Assembly: GCA_044353855.1 (NCBI GenBank)
Contig: JBILBF010000002.1
Coordinates: 496,001 to 560,000 of the forward strand
Source: UKL13-3 sp044353855
GTDB lineage: Bacteria > Bacteroidota > Bacteroidia > UKL13-3
DNA: 64,000 nt
Direction of reading: 5' to 3'
Under the pieces are notes generated by a model. The model did no database searches and had not been told where the DNA came from. It saw nothing but the letters and a program-made list of their open reading frames with translations. The position numbers were made by a program, and so were the translations under genes. Position 1 is the stretch's first letter. Every line of letters starts with the position of its first letter. Positions 9,566 to 18,300 of this stretch are shown one piece after another.

Positions 9566-10540
9566 ATGAAAAACATACTCGAACAATTTAACGGACTAAA
9601 AGTATTGGTAGTAGGCGATGTGATGATTGATGCCTATTATTTTGGTAAAGTAGAACGTATTTCTCCTGAAGCGCCCGTTCCAGTAGTTGCAGTTAATACT
9701 AAAGAAAATAGATTGGGTGGGGCTGCAAATGTTGCCATGAATTTGGTAGCATTGGGTGCAAAACCCATTGTGTGTAGTGTTATTGGTAATGATAAAGATG
9801 GAGAAGATTTAATTACGCTTTTTCACCAACATGGAGTTGGTACTAGTGGCATTGTAAAATCAAAAGATAGGGTAACAACAGTAAAATTGAGGGTTATATC
9901 ACAAGCCACACAAATGTTGCGGATTGATACGGAAGTAACGACCCCAATTGACAAAGTTGAATCTTTTGAATTGGTTAAACGGATTCACGAATTGTTAATT
10001 GATGCAGATGTGTTGATTTTTGAAGACTATGATAAAGGTGTTTTAACACAAGATAATATTGCAACCATAACTGCTGAAGCAAAGAAAAAAGGAATACCGA
10101 TTGTTGTAGATCCTAAAAAAAGAAATTTTACTTTTTACCAAGAAGCAGACTTATTTAAACCCAATTTGAAAGAACTCAAAGACGGATTAAAAATAGATTT
10201 TGATGAAAATGACAAGGCTGAATTTGAAACTGCCATTACTAATATGATGCATACAATGCATTTAAAAAATGCCATGATTACCATGAGCGAAAAAGGTGTG
10301 ATGATTACAGATGGAAAAACATTTCATTATATACCAGCACATATTCGAAAAATTGCGGATGTAAGTGGAGCAGGTGATACTGTAATTAGTGTAGCGGCTC
10401 TTTGTTTTGCACTTAAAATTGATTTGAAAAAAGCAGCAGCATTGGCTAATTTAGCAGGTGGATTGGTTTGTGAAGAAGTGGGAGTTGTTCCTATTGATAA
10501 GAGAAAATTGCAACAAGAATTAAACGCGTTGGAACTTTAA
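9566..10540 (+). CDS. hldE1: D-glycero-beta-D-manno-heptose-7-phosphate kinase (HldE domain I / RfaE1)
   Basis: This 324-residue PfkB-family kinase contains the sugar-binding N-terminus VVGDVMIDAYYFG and ERISPEAPVPV, the LGGAANVAMN segment, and the catalytic anion hole DVSGAGDTVIS near residues 264-274. These are hallmarks of RfaE domain I, which phosphorylates heptose-7-phosphate at C1 for ADP-heptose and LPS core synthesis. The nucleotidyltransferase half found in E. coli HldE is absent, so this is the stand-alone kinase form. The cytidylyl-like partner gene is not in the window. Confidence 0.9.
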   Translation: MKNILEQFNGLKVLVVGDVMIDAYYFGKVERISPEAPVPVVAVNTKENRLGGAANVAMNLVALGAKPIVCSVIGNDKDGEDLITLFHQHGVGTSGIVKSKDRVTTVKLRVISQATQMLRIDTEVTTPIDKVESFELVKRIHELLIDADVLIFEDYDKGVLTQDNIATITAEAKKKGIPIVVDPKKRNFTFYQEADLFKPNLKELKDGLKIDFDENDKAEFETAITNMMHTMHLKNAMITMSEKGVMITDGKTFHYIPAHIRKIADVSGAGDTVISVAALCFALKIDLKKAAALANLAGGLVCEEVGVVPIDKRKLQQELNALEL

Positions 10541-10577
10541 CTTTTTACATTCTATTTTTATATTTTAATACATACAT

Positions 10578-10901
10578 ATGCTACTGACAACCACCAACCA
10601 CATTGAAGGAAAACCTGTAAAACAATACATTGGTATTGTTACAGGCGAAGTTATTTTAGGTGCCAATTTATTCAAAGATTTTTTTGCATCTATACGTGAT
10701 ATTATTGGAGGCCGATCGGGAGCTTACGAACGTGTTTTAAAAGAAGCAAAAGACAATGCGTTGCAAGAACTAACCAGCAATGCCCGGGCAATGGGAGCCA
10801 ATGCAATAATTGGTATCGATTTGGATTACGAAACATTAGGTGCTAGAGGAAGCATGCTAATGGTAACTGCAAGCGGAACAGCTGTGGTCATTGAAGAATG
10901 A
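10578..10901 (+). CDS. UPF0145 / YbjQ-like heavy-metal-binding-domain protein
   Basis: The 107-residue protein matches the YbjQ family, with the N-terminal TTTNHIEGKPVKQYIGIVTGEVILGAN, the central FFASIRDIIGGRSGAYE, and ARAMGANAIIGIDLDYETLG. Family members form small oligomers and are annotated as possible metal-binding proteins, but their role is not established. The stop codon overlaps the gldN start (ATGA at 10898-10901), so translation of the two is probably coupled. Confidence 0.88.
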   Translation: MLLTTTNHIEGKPVKQYIGIVTGEVILGANLFKDFFASIRDIIGGRSGAYERVLKEAKDNALQELTSNARAMGANAIIGIDLDYETLGARGSMLMVTASGTAVVIEE

Positions 10902-11692
10902 AAAAAGTAACCACCTTATTTGTTTTACTCATTAGTTGTGTTGCTGTTATGGCTCAACAACCTATTGCTGCACCAACCGTTCGTGAAGCGGATGTATTAT
11001 TTAGCAAACGCGAATGGCGCATTATTGATTTGCGCCAAAAGCAAAATAAAAAAGCAGTTTGGCCAGGTAATCCCATTACTAAAATACTGTATGAAGGGGT
11101 ACAAACTGGTCAACTTAAACCCTACAAATCAGACTCATTACGTTCGTTTTACAATATCGAAACTTTTATGCAATTGGGAAATGAAGTTGAATATATTGAA
11201 AATCCCATAGACCCAAATGACCCTTCCATTGTTAGATTAGATACAGTCTATTCACCTTTTAATGCAGAACAGCGTATCAAACATTTATTGGTCATGGAGG
11301 ATTGGGTATTTGATAAAAAAACATCAACCATGGCAGCTCGAATAATTGCCATAGCTCCACTTTACCGGAATAAAGTTGCAGGTATTGATTTGGGATTGCA
11401 GCCTTTGTGTTGGCTAAAATTTGATGATCGAATGAATACAGAAAAAGATTGTAGAGATATTTTAGTAACCAAATTTATGTTTAACCCACAAAATTCGCGA
11501 AGTACCTATAGTTATGATGATTGGTTTGTACAAAGGCAATTTGGAAGCTACGTTATTAAAACATCCAATATGTATGATGTAAGTATTTTGCAAGATCCCT
11601 ATTATAAAAAAAACGGACTGGAAGCATTGATTGAAGCCGAAAGTATTAAAATTCAAACGTATGAGCAGGATGCCAATATGTATGAAGATTAA
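10898..11692 (+). CDS. gldN: Gliding motility / type IX secretion protein GldN (PorN)
   Basis: The 264-residue protein starts with a signal peptide (MKKVTTLFVLLISCVAVMAQ). It then shows the GldN pattern: READVLFSKREWRIIDLRQKQN, NPITKILYEGV, MAARIIAIAPLY, and LQPLCWLKFDD. GldN/PorN is a periplasmic component of the type IX machinery that associates with the GldK ring. It is normally encoded next to gldK-gldL-gldM, but here it stands alone, preceded by a UPF0145 gene and followed by an LPP20-like lipoprotein gene. It may therefore be an extra copy or a relocated gene. Its partner secretion substrate, a T9SS-tailed protein, lies at 19244. Confidence 0.87.
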   Translation: MKKVTTLFVLLISCVAVMAQQPIAAPTVREADVLFSKREWRIIDLRQKQNKKAVWPGNPITKILYEGVQTGQLKPYKSDSLRSFYNIETFMQLGNEVEYIENPIDPNDPSIVRLDTVYSPFNAEQRIKHLLVMEDWVFDKKTSTMAARIIAIAPLYRNKVAGIDLGLQPLCWLKFDDRMNTEKDCRDILVTKFMFNPQNSRSTYSYDDWFVQRQFGSYVIKTSNMYDVSILQDPYYKKNGLEALIEAESIKIQTYEQDANMYED

Positions 11693-11753
11693 TTTACCCC
11701 ATACTAAATATTGGCACTATTTTTAGTAGTTACAGTTATAAACCAACACAAAC

Positions 11754-12302
11754 ATGAAAACATTCGTAATTGCATTGCTAACCATAACCACTTTAGCTAT
11801 AGGTTGTAAAAGTAAAGTAGCTGGACTTACAGAAGTAAAAACGCCCTTTGAAGGAAACAAATACGAAGGTAACAAACGCTGGGTAAGAGCCGTGGCAAGT
11901 GGTGAAAGCATGAGCCTAGAAACAAGCAAAGACAAAGCTATGCTAAGTGCCAAACAACGCCTGGCAAGCAGTATGCAAACCGAAATAAAAAACGTAACCG
12001 AAAACTATAAAGGCGAACGAACTGTAGACGGAAGCATTGGCGAATTTAACGAACGATTCCAACAACTTACCCGCGAAGTGATGAGCCAAATTTTGGTAGA
12101 AGTACAAACCATAGATGAAAAAATTTACCAAAACACGCAAAAAAATTATGTTACTTGGGTAGCCCTTGAAGCTCGCAAAAAAACAATTTATAAAAAATTG
12201 AAAGAACAAGCCAAACTCCGCCAATCATTGAGCGAAAAAGACAAAGCCACAATCGAAAAAATGATTGATGAAGCTATAGTGGAATTAGGGGATAACGAAT
12301 AA
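11754..12302 (+). CDS. LPP20-like lipoprotein
   Basis: The 182-residue protein has a lipoprotein signal MKTFVIALLTITTLAIGC, with the cysteine at residue 18. The mature part (KRWVRAVASGESMSLETSKDKAMLSAKQRLASSM, in two stretches) resembles the LPP20/LPP-like family of small outer-membrane lipoproteins, with a helical, charged C-terminal half (residues 130-182). Function is unknown. It lies 61 bases after gldN and ends at a perfect hairpin terminator, so it is probably the last gene of that run. A link with the gliding/T9SS machinery is only suggested by position. Confidence 0.65.
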   Translation: MKTFVIALLTITTLAIGCKSKVAGLTEVKTPFEGNKYEGNKRWVRAVASGESMSLETSKDKAMLSAKQRLASSMQTEIKNVTENYKGERTVDGSIGEFNERFQQLTREVMSQILVEVQTIDEKIYQNTQKNYVTWVALEARKKTIYKKLKEQAKLRQSLSEKDKATIEKMIDEAIVELGDNE

Positions 12303-12304
12303 TA

Positions 12305-12358
12305 AAAAGCTCTCTTAAATAAAAATAAGGTAGCTTATTTTTATTTAAGAGAGCTTTT
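12305..12358. terminator. Perfect 25-bp hairpin, bidirectional terminator
   Basis: Arms 12305-12329 and 12334-12358 are perfect inverted copies (core AGCTCTCTTAAATAAAAATAAG in the left arm, loop GTAG). A/T runs occur on both sides. It sits between the convergent lipoprotein gene and the membrane thioredoxin-like gene, 3 and 10 bases from the stops. Confidence 0.85.
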
Positions 12359-12368
12359 CTAAAACGTG

Positions 12369-13232
12369 CTACAAACTTTTGAGAGCAGCCTCAATATCAT
12401 CTTCAATACTTTTATTGAAGGGAGAATGCAACACTTCTATTCCGCCTCCATCATGTATTTCAACTATTTTATTATTTACGATAAAATAATACACAGGCAC
12501 ACCTTCAATTCCAAGTTTACCCCAAGCCGATGTATCAGTTGCATACAATTCTGGTAAATTTATATTTCGTTTTGCCAATACTGATTTGGCATATCCAAAA
12601 CTATCTCTTGCAAGAGGGAGATTGAGTATAAAAAAATGGAGTTTTGTATTCGCTTTTAATTTGGTCTCTAAAATTTCCATCTCCTTCATTTTTCGCAAAC
12701 AAATACCACAATTGGTTGCCCATACATCCACCACATATAACTTGTTATCCATTGGAAAAACAAATGAACTTCTTTCGATATCTGTTAATGCAATATCAGG
12801 AAAATCAATTTGTTGCTCTTTGTCAAATCGAGTTGTTGTTTTATAATACATCCATTCATTTTTTGCAAAATAAGCTGCTGCAGGAAGCGTGAACAAAACA
12901 ACCAAATAAGCAACTTTAACACGATAAACAACTATTTTTTCGATACAAATAATTACTATAATGCTAAGTAATGAACATACAGGCAACATACTATTTGAAT
13001 AGAGCCCATTAAAAAATATTAGCCCAATAACAACCACGATAATCGGAAGTTGAATAATGAGTAATTCACGAATACCCCCTTTTCTACATATAAAATAGCC
13101 TGAAATAATAACCATTGCTAAACCAACAGATGCATGAAACTGAGAACCTACAATTCCAGTTAACATGTATAAAATGGTAAAAATAAAAAACCACATAACG
13201 GTTTGTTTACGTTCAATTTTTTGCATTATCAA
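12369..13232 (-). CDS. Membrane-anchored thioredoxin-like (TlpA-type) protein
   Basis: The 287-residue protein has about five hydrophobic segments in residues 11-121, followed by a thioredoxin-like domain with a CxxC motif (DVWATNCGICLRK, cysteines 175 and 178) and the cis-proline region EGVPVYYFI. The domain would face the periplasm and act in thiol-disulfide exchange. It starts 30 bases after the cysteine-rich peptide gene on the same strand, so the two are probably one operon. A role in forming or protecting disulfides of that peptide, or in immunity, is inference. No close named family was recognised. Confidence 0.75.
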   Translation of the reverse strand: MIMQKIERKQTVMWFFIFTILYMLTGIVGSQFHASVGLAMVIISGYFICRKGGIRELLIIQLPIIVVVIGLIFFNGLYSNSMLPVCSLLSIIVIICIEKIVVYRVKVAYLVVLFTLPAAAYFAKNEWMYYKTTTRFDKEQQIDFPDIALTDIERSSFVFPMDNKLYVVDVWATNCGICLRKMKEMEILETKLKANTKLHFFILNLPLARDSFGYAKSVLAKRNINLPELYATDTSAWGKLGIEGVPVYYFIVNNKIVEIHDGGGIEVLHSPFNKSIEDDIEAALKSL

Positions 13233-13262
13233 TAATACTATATTAAATAAAAATCAGAATAG

Positions 13263-13844
13263 TTAATTTGGAGCGACAATAATCGTAGTAGCTCCGTTAC
13301 ATTCCCCATTACAATTCCATAACCACATAAATCCACATCCACCAATTGTATTACACAATGTCTTATCACAATCTCCTGCAAAATTAAAAACACATGATAC
13401 CGCAGATCCTTTATTGCATTCACAATCACTACCACTTCCTGCACCTACTGGTGCCTCTGAATTCGTGAAATCATGAGGAACGCCAACTATATTATAAATT
13501 TGAACTTTAGAAAAAGATAATAATGCAGATTGCCCCCAATTTTCTAACTGCGCTTTTAAAGATTCAAAATTTGCATTGTTTTCATCAAAAGACCCACTTT
13601 CTATCCTATCCTTTAAATCTTGAATTAATTGACGTTGAGTTGAATTCCATGTACTTAACAAAATGACTTGTTCCATCTTATCTTTCCATATAATCTTTTT
13701 TTCCAGTGGGTTATAACTCCTATACAAATCTCTCATTTGATCTAAATTAACAACGTCAATAAGATTTTTCCTTAAAGGATGCATTGCAGATACAGATAAG
13801 AAAAGGGCATTAAATACAAATAGTAATACAAGTAACTTTCTCAT
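13263..13844 (-). CDS. Fulvocin C-related secreted cysteine-rich peptide precursor
   Basis: The 193-residue protein has a signal peptide (MRKLLVLLFVFNALFLSVSA), a helical pro-region (about 25-125) and a C-terminal domain with eight cysteines at 141, 143, 151, 159, 164, 170, 178 and 182. The order CxC-x7-C-x7-C-x4-C-x5-C-G-x6-C-x3-C-NG closely parallels the eight-cysteine bacteriocin fulvocin C of Myxococcus fulvus (compared from memory). Similar precursors in Bacteroidota databases carry the name bacteriocin fulvocin C-related. It shares an operon with a membrane thioredoxin-like gene and is divergent from a response regulator. Antimicrobial activity is not shown by sequence alone. Confidence 0.75.
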   Translation of the reverse strand: MRKLLVLLFVFNALFLSVSAMHPLRKNLIDVVNLDQMRDLYRSYNPLEKKIIWKDKMEQVILLSTWNSTQRQLIQDLKDRIESGSFDENNANFESLKAQLENWGQSALLSFSKVQIYNIVGVPHDFTNSEAPVGAGSGSDCECNKGSAVSCVFNFAGDCDKTLCNTIGGCGFMWLWNCNGECNGATTIIVAPN

Positions 13845-13955
13845 AATCAGATTTATTATTTTTCGCCTACTTTACAAAAGGCATCGGCAGTTTATTCCTA
13901 CTTTATAAATAGTTATAAAGCGAATCAAAGTTGTGCAATACATAACCCTCCTGCA

Positions 13956-14008
13956 ATTACCAAAACCCAATGAAATGTACCTAGTACCATTTATTGGGTT
14001 TTGGTAAT
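13956..14008. promoter_or_regulatory. Long inverted repeat between divergent fulvocin-like and response-regulator genes
   Basis: Arms 13956-13977 (ATTACCAAAACCCAATGAAATG) and 13988-14008 are inverted copies with a single-base bulge. The pairing continues into the 10-base centre with a second bulge. No T-run follows on either strand, so a simple terminator is unlikely. It lies 35 bases before the regulator ATG and 112 bases before the peptide gene, fitting an operator or leader structure. Confidence 0.6.
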
Positions 14009-14043
14009 AGTGAATTAATACAACAAAATTGTTAAGTTTGATT

Positions 14044-14721
14044 ATGCCTCGAAAACAACATACCCTTGGAATTGCAGAAGATATGCAAGTAGACCAATAC
14101 CTTACGGAACACTTTACTAAATCGATTAAAAACACTAAAATCATTTTCAGATCTGGTAACGGATTGGATGTATTGTTTAAGCTCAACCATTTTAAACCCG
14201 ATATTGTACTACTTGATATGTATATGCCATTTTTAGATGGTATACACGTAGTAAAAACATTAAATAAATTAAACTATAAAGGGAATATTATTTGCGTATG
14301 TAGTGTATACGAACCAGAAAAAAAACAAGAACTAATTGCTTTGGGTGTAAAAGGATTTGTTCCCAAACACAGTAACCATTTGTGTAAAGCTATAGCTGAA
14401 GTTATTAAAGGTAGAACATATTTTAATGATGTACTCGGTAAAAATGATGATTGTATTACTACTCCACCTATACAAGAGAAAGTGAATTTAACCGGACAAG
14501 AAATAGCAATTATAAATAAACTTGCCGAAGGCAAAGAATCAAAAACAATAGCTGAAGAACTAGGTGGACTTTCGGGTAATTCGATTGATACCTATATTAA
14601 AAATATACTGCATAAACTTAACTGTGTGAACAGACCACAATTGATTCATTTTGCTCATAGTTATGGTTTAATATATACATTCGAAAGTTTGAAACATTTG
14701 CCCAAACCAAACCGAAAATAA
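14044..14721 (+). CDS. LuxR-family response regulator
   Basis: ATG 14044 gives a 225-residue protein, while an in-frame TTG five codons upstream is less likely. The receiver domain has its phospho-acceptor Asp at D58 in PDIVLLDMYMPF. The switch-region threonine is replaced (VCSVY) and the lysine is present in VKGFVPK. The C-terminal part (about 145-205) is a LuxR-type helix-turn-helix (LTGQEIAIINKLAEG, IDTYIKNILHKLNC). No histidine kinase is adjacent, so it is an orphan regulator here. Its divergent placement beside the fulvocin-like operon, across a long inverted repeat, suggests it may control that operon. Confidence 0.88.
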   Translation: MPRKQHTLGIAEDMQVDQYLTEHFTKSIKNTKIIFRSGNGLDVLFKLNHFKPDIVLLDMYMPFLDGIHVVKTLNKLNYKGNIICVCSVYEPEKKQELIALGVKGFVPKHSNHLCKAIAEVIKGRTYFNDVLGKNDDCITTPPIQEKVNLTGQEIAIINKLAEGKESKTIAEELGGLSGNSIDTYIKNILHKLNCVNRPQLIHFAHSYGLIYTFESLKHLPKPNRK

Positions 14722-14756
14722 TGGATTCGGAATTAGGTACTATTGCTATGTTAAAC

Positions 14757-14797
14757 AAAAAAAAGCTGCACCATTCAGCATGATGCAGCTTTTTTTA
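14757..14797. terminator. Bidirectional intrinsic terminator
   Basis: AAAAAAAAGCTGCA pairs with TGCAGCTTTTTTT around the loop CCATTCAGCATGA. It separates the convergent response-regulator and trxA genes. Confidence 0.8.
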
Positions 14798-14813
14798 AAC
14801 CTATTATTTTAGA

Positions 14814-15134
14814 TTACGCCAATTGCGCTTCCAATTTATTAGCCAAAACATGCTTAGGTACAGCACCTACTTGTTTGTCTACTACTTTACCATCTTTAAA
14901 AAATAACAAAGCCGGAATACTCATAATACCAAATTCGGTTGCAGTTTTAGGATTGTTATCTACATCCATTTTACCAATAACTGCCTTTCCTTCATATTCT
15001 TTTGCCAATTCTTCTACTACTGGACCTACCATGCGGCATGGGCCGCACCATTCTGCCCAAAAATCTACTAATACTGGTTGACTTGATTTTAGCACTACTT
15101 CCTCGAAGTTGCTATCTGTTATTACTAATGCCAT
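14814..15134 (-). CDS. trxA: Thioredoxin
   Basis: This 106-residue classical thioredoxin has the active site WAEWCGPCRM (cysteines 30 and 33) and the cis-proline segment IMSIPALLFF. It has no signal peptide and therefore acts in the cytoplasm as a general disulfide reductase, recycled by thioredoxin reductase. It lies 227 bases downstream of dnaE on the same strand, a spacing that leaves room for its own promoter, and ends at a terminator hairpin. Confidence 0.96.
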   Translation of the reverse strand: MALVITDSNFEEVVLKSSQPVLVDFWAEWCGPCRMVGPVVEELAKEYEGKAVIGKMDVDNNPKTATEFGIMSIPALLFFKDGKVVDKQVGAVPKHVLANKLEAQLA

Positions 15135-15361
15135 ATTCTATTTTTGTTTTTGTATGTGTTTGTATTGCAATTTATATTCCTTTTTTATTTTTAGTACAAA
15201 ATGTCAGAAAGTTCATAGCTCATGGTTAATGGTTTTGTAGCGTTATGGTTTTATTTAATCTGAAAAAAGCAAGCAACCTCATCTTCTTCTATATTATGTG
15301 CAAATCTGCACATGTTCTCATCTATACAACTTCTCATCAGATCAAGTGCATATTTACAAAA

Positions 15362-18300
15362 TCAATTCAGCTTATACTCCACACCCATATCCTCCAACTC
15401 TTTCACCATTTCATTTTCAAAGTTAATTTTATAGCGAGTACTCGAAGTATTTACAGCTATTCTTTGGTCATCATCTATTATGTTTAATTTTAAAACGGCA
15501 GTCCCTTTATGGTTTTGCACCAATGCATGAAATTGTTGTAAAAACCCATTTTTAAATTTATCAGCCTTAATGGTGAGTGTTACTTTATTCAACAATCGTT
15601 CACGTACTTCTGCTAACAACATTATTTGGTTTACTTTAAATTCAAATTGATCTGGGCTTCTAAAACCTGGCTTCATGGTTCCTTTGATAAACAACATTTG
15701 CCCTACAGTTAAAAAATGTTTATACCTCAAAAAATCTTCGCTCCACATAGTAACCCGAATATTACCAGAATAATCTTCAAGGGTAAAACTACCATAAGGT
15801 TTGTTGTTTTTACCCATGCGTTCAAACACATCTGTTATGACACCTGCAATATTAAAATCTTTATTTTTAAACTCTTCGGCACGGCTAATGGCTGTTACAT
15901 TAAAATAATTAAATTCAATTTTATAATCATCCAACGGATGGCCGCTGAGGTACATCCCAATTACTTCTTTTTCGCGAGCAAGTTTTTTTATTAAATTCCA
16001 GGGTTCGCAAGGCGGAATGGTAGGCTCAGTAAGTGTTACTTGTTGGGTACCTCCAAACAATGATTGTTGGTTATTGGATTCATTATTTTGGGCATTGCTA
16101 CCATAACGTACAGCTTTTTCCAATAGGTTTGGTTCTTCGCTTTCTTCCGGAAAAAAGTATTGTGCACGGTGTATGTTTTGAAAACAATCCAATGCACCAC
16201 CATTTACTAATCCTTCTAATGTTTTTTTACTCACTGCCCTTGGGCTTATGCGAGAAGTTAAATCAAACAAAGTAATAAAAGGTCCAGATTCCGTTCGCAC
16301 CCTAATAATTTCCTCAACAGCCGCTTCGCCAACTCCTTTGATGGCACCCATACCAAACCTGATTTCACCTTTTACGTTTACAGCAAAATCCACTTCCGAC
16401 TCATTGATATCGGGACCTAATACAGGAACGCCCATACGCTTACATTCTTCCATAAAAAAGGTAACCTTTTCAATATTTCCTTGATTGTGGGTTAATACAC
16501 TAGCCATATATTCGGCTGGGTAATGGGCTTTTAAAAATCCTGTTTGAAAGGCAACAAAAGCATAACAAGTAGAGTGCGATTTATTAAATGCATATTGAGC
16601 AAAAGCTTCCCAGTCTGTCCATACTTTTTCCAAAACAGTTTCATCGTGTCCGTTTTGTTTGGCTCCTTCAATAAACTGAGGCTTGAGTTTATCCAGCATT
16701 TTACGATCCTTTTTACCCATTGCCTTGCGCAATACATCTGCATCACCTTTGGTAAAATTGGCTAGTTTTTGCGATAGCAACATCACCTGTTCTTGGTATA
16801 CAGTAACACCATAGGTATCTTTTAAATGCTCTTCCATCGCATCTAAATCGTAAGCTACTGGCTCCTTGCCATTTTTACGAGCAATATAAGTTGGTATATA
16901 AGCAATTGGACCTGGCCTGTATAAGGCATTCATGGCAATTAAGTCTTCAAACCTATCGGGTTTCAAATCCTTCATATGCTTTTGCATACCTGCACTTTCA
17001 AACTGAAAGGTGGCATTGGTTTCGCCTCGGGCAAAAAGTTCTAATGTTTTTTTATCGTCAAGCGGAATAGTGTCAATATCAATTACAACACCGTGATTTT
17101 GTTTAATTAATTTAAGAGCATCACGAATAATAGATAAGTTACGTAACCCTAAAAAATCCATTTTGATAACACCTGCATCTTCAATTACTTTTCCATCGTA
17201 TTGGGTTACCAATAAGTTAATATCTTTAACCGTAGAAACAGGAATTAAATCGGTTAAATCGCTAGGTGCAATGATGATTCCAGCAGCATGAATACCGGTT
17301 CCTCTTACCGAACCTTCTAATATTAAAGCTTCACGTAAAACGATAGCTTGTAAATCACTGCCGGCATGTATTTCTCGAAGTTTTTTTACATTGTCAATAT
17401 CTTCACTTTGCAAACCTTCTTTATCGCGCAATCCATTATCACCATCAACGGGAGCAGTAATTACCCTCTTAAGTGAAATACCGGGTTTATCCGGAACAAG
17501 CTTGGCCAACATATTGCTATCGGCTAAAGGCAAATCCATTACACGCGCCACATCTTTAATACTCATTTTGGCAGCCATACTACCATAAGTAACTATATGT
17601 GCTACCTGGTTTTTACCATATTTATCAACCACATAATCAATAACTTTTTGCCTACCGTCATCATCAAAATCGGTATCAATATCGGGCATCGACTTACGAT
17701 CGGGATTTAAAAAACGCTCGAAGAGTAAATCATATTTTATAGGATCAATATTGGTAATACTAATGCAATATGCAACCACTGAACCTGCAGCAGAGCCACG
17801 CCCAGGTCCAATAAAAACACCCATATTTCTACCAGCGGCTATAAAATCAGATACAATTAAAAAGTAACCAGCAAAACCCATGGTGCGAATGGTATGCAAC
17901 TCAAATTTGATGCGTTCTTCTATTTCAGGAGTTATCTCTTTGTAACGCTCTTTTGCCCCTGTCCAGGTAAGGTGTTCTAAGTAGTCATCCTGATTGGTAA
18001 AAGTAGTTGGAAGCGGAAATGCGGGCAATAAAATATCACGTTTCAAGTCCAGTAATTCAACCTTATCTACAATTAAGTTGGTATTGTCAATTGCTTGAGG
18101 GATATCAGCAAACAAAGTTGACATTTCTTGTGTCGTTTTAAAATAAAACTGGTCATTGGAAAAAGCAAATCGTTGTTTGGTTTTGAGTGCACCTTCCTCC
18201 CCTTCAAAATCACTCATTTTTTGATCGCTTTGTTTAGAGCCCGTATTAATACACAATAAAATATCATGTGCATTGGCATCTTGTTGATCTACATAATGCG

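Noticed and set aside
13956..14008. Intrinsic terminator for either divergent gene
   Set aside because: The flanking genes point away from it and no T-run follows the stem on either strand.
14033..14040. TAAGTTTG as a -7 promoter box for the response regulator
   Set aside because: It ends three bases before the ATG and no TTTG lies at 19-21 bases upstream, so it would not give a usable transcript.
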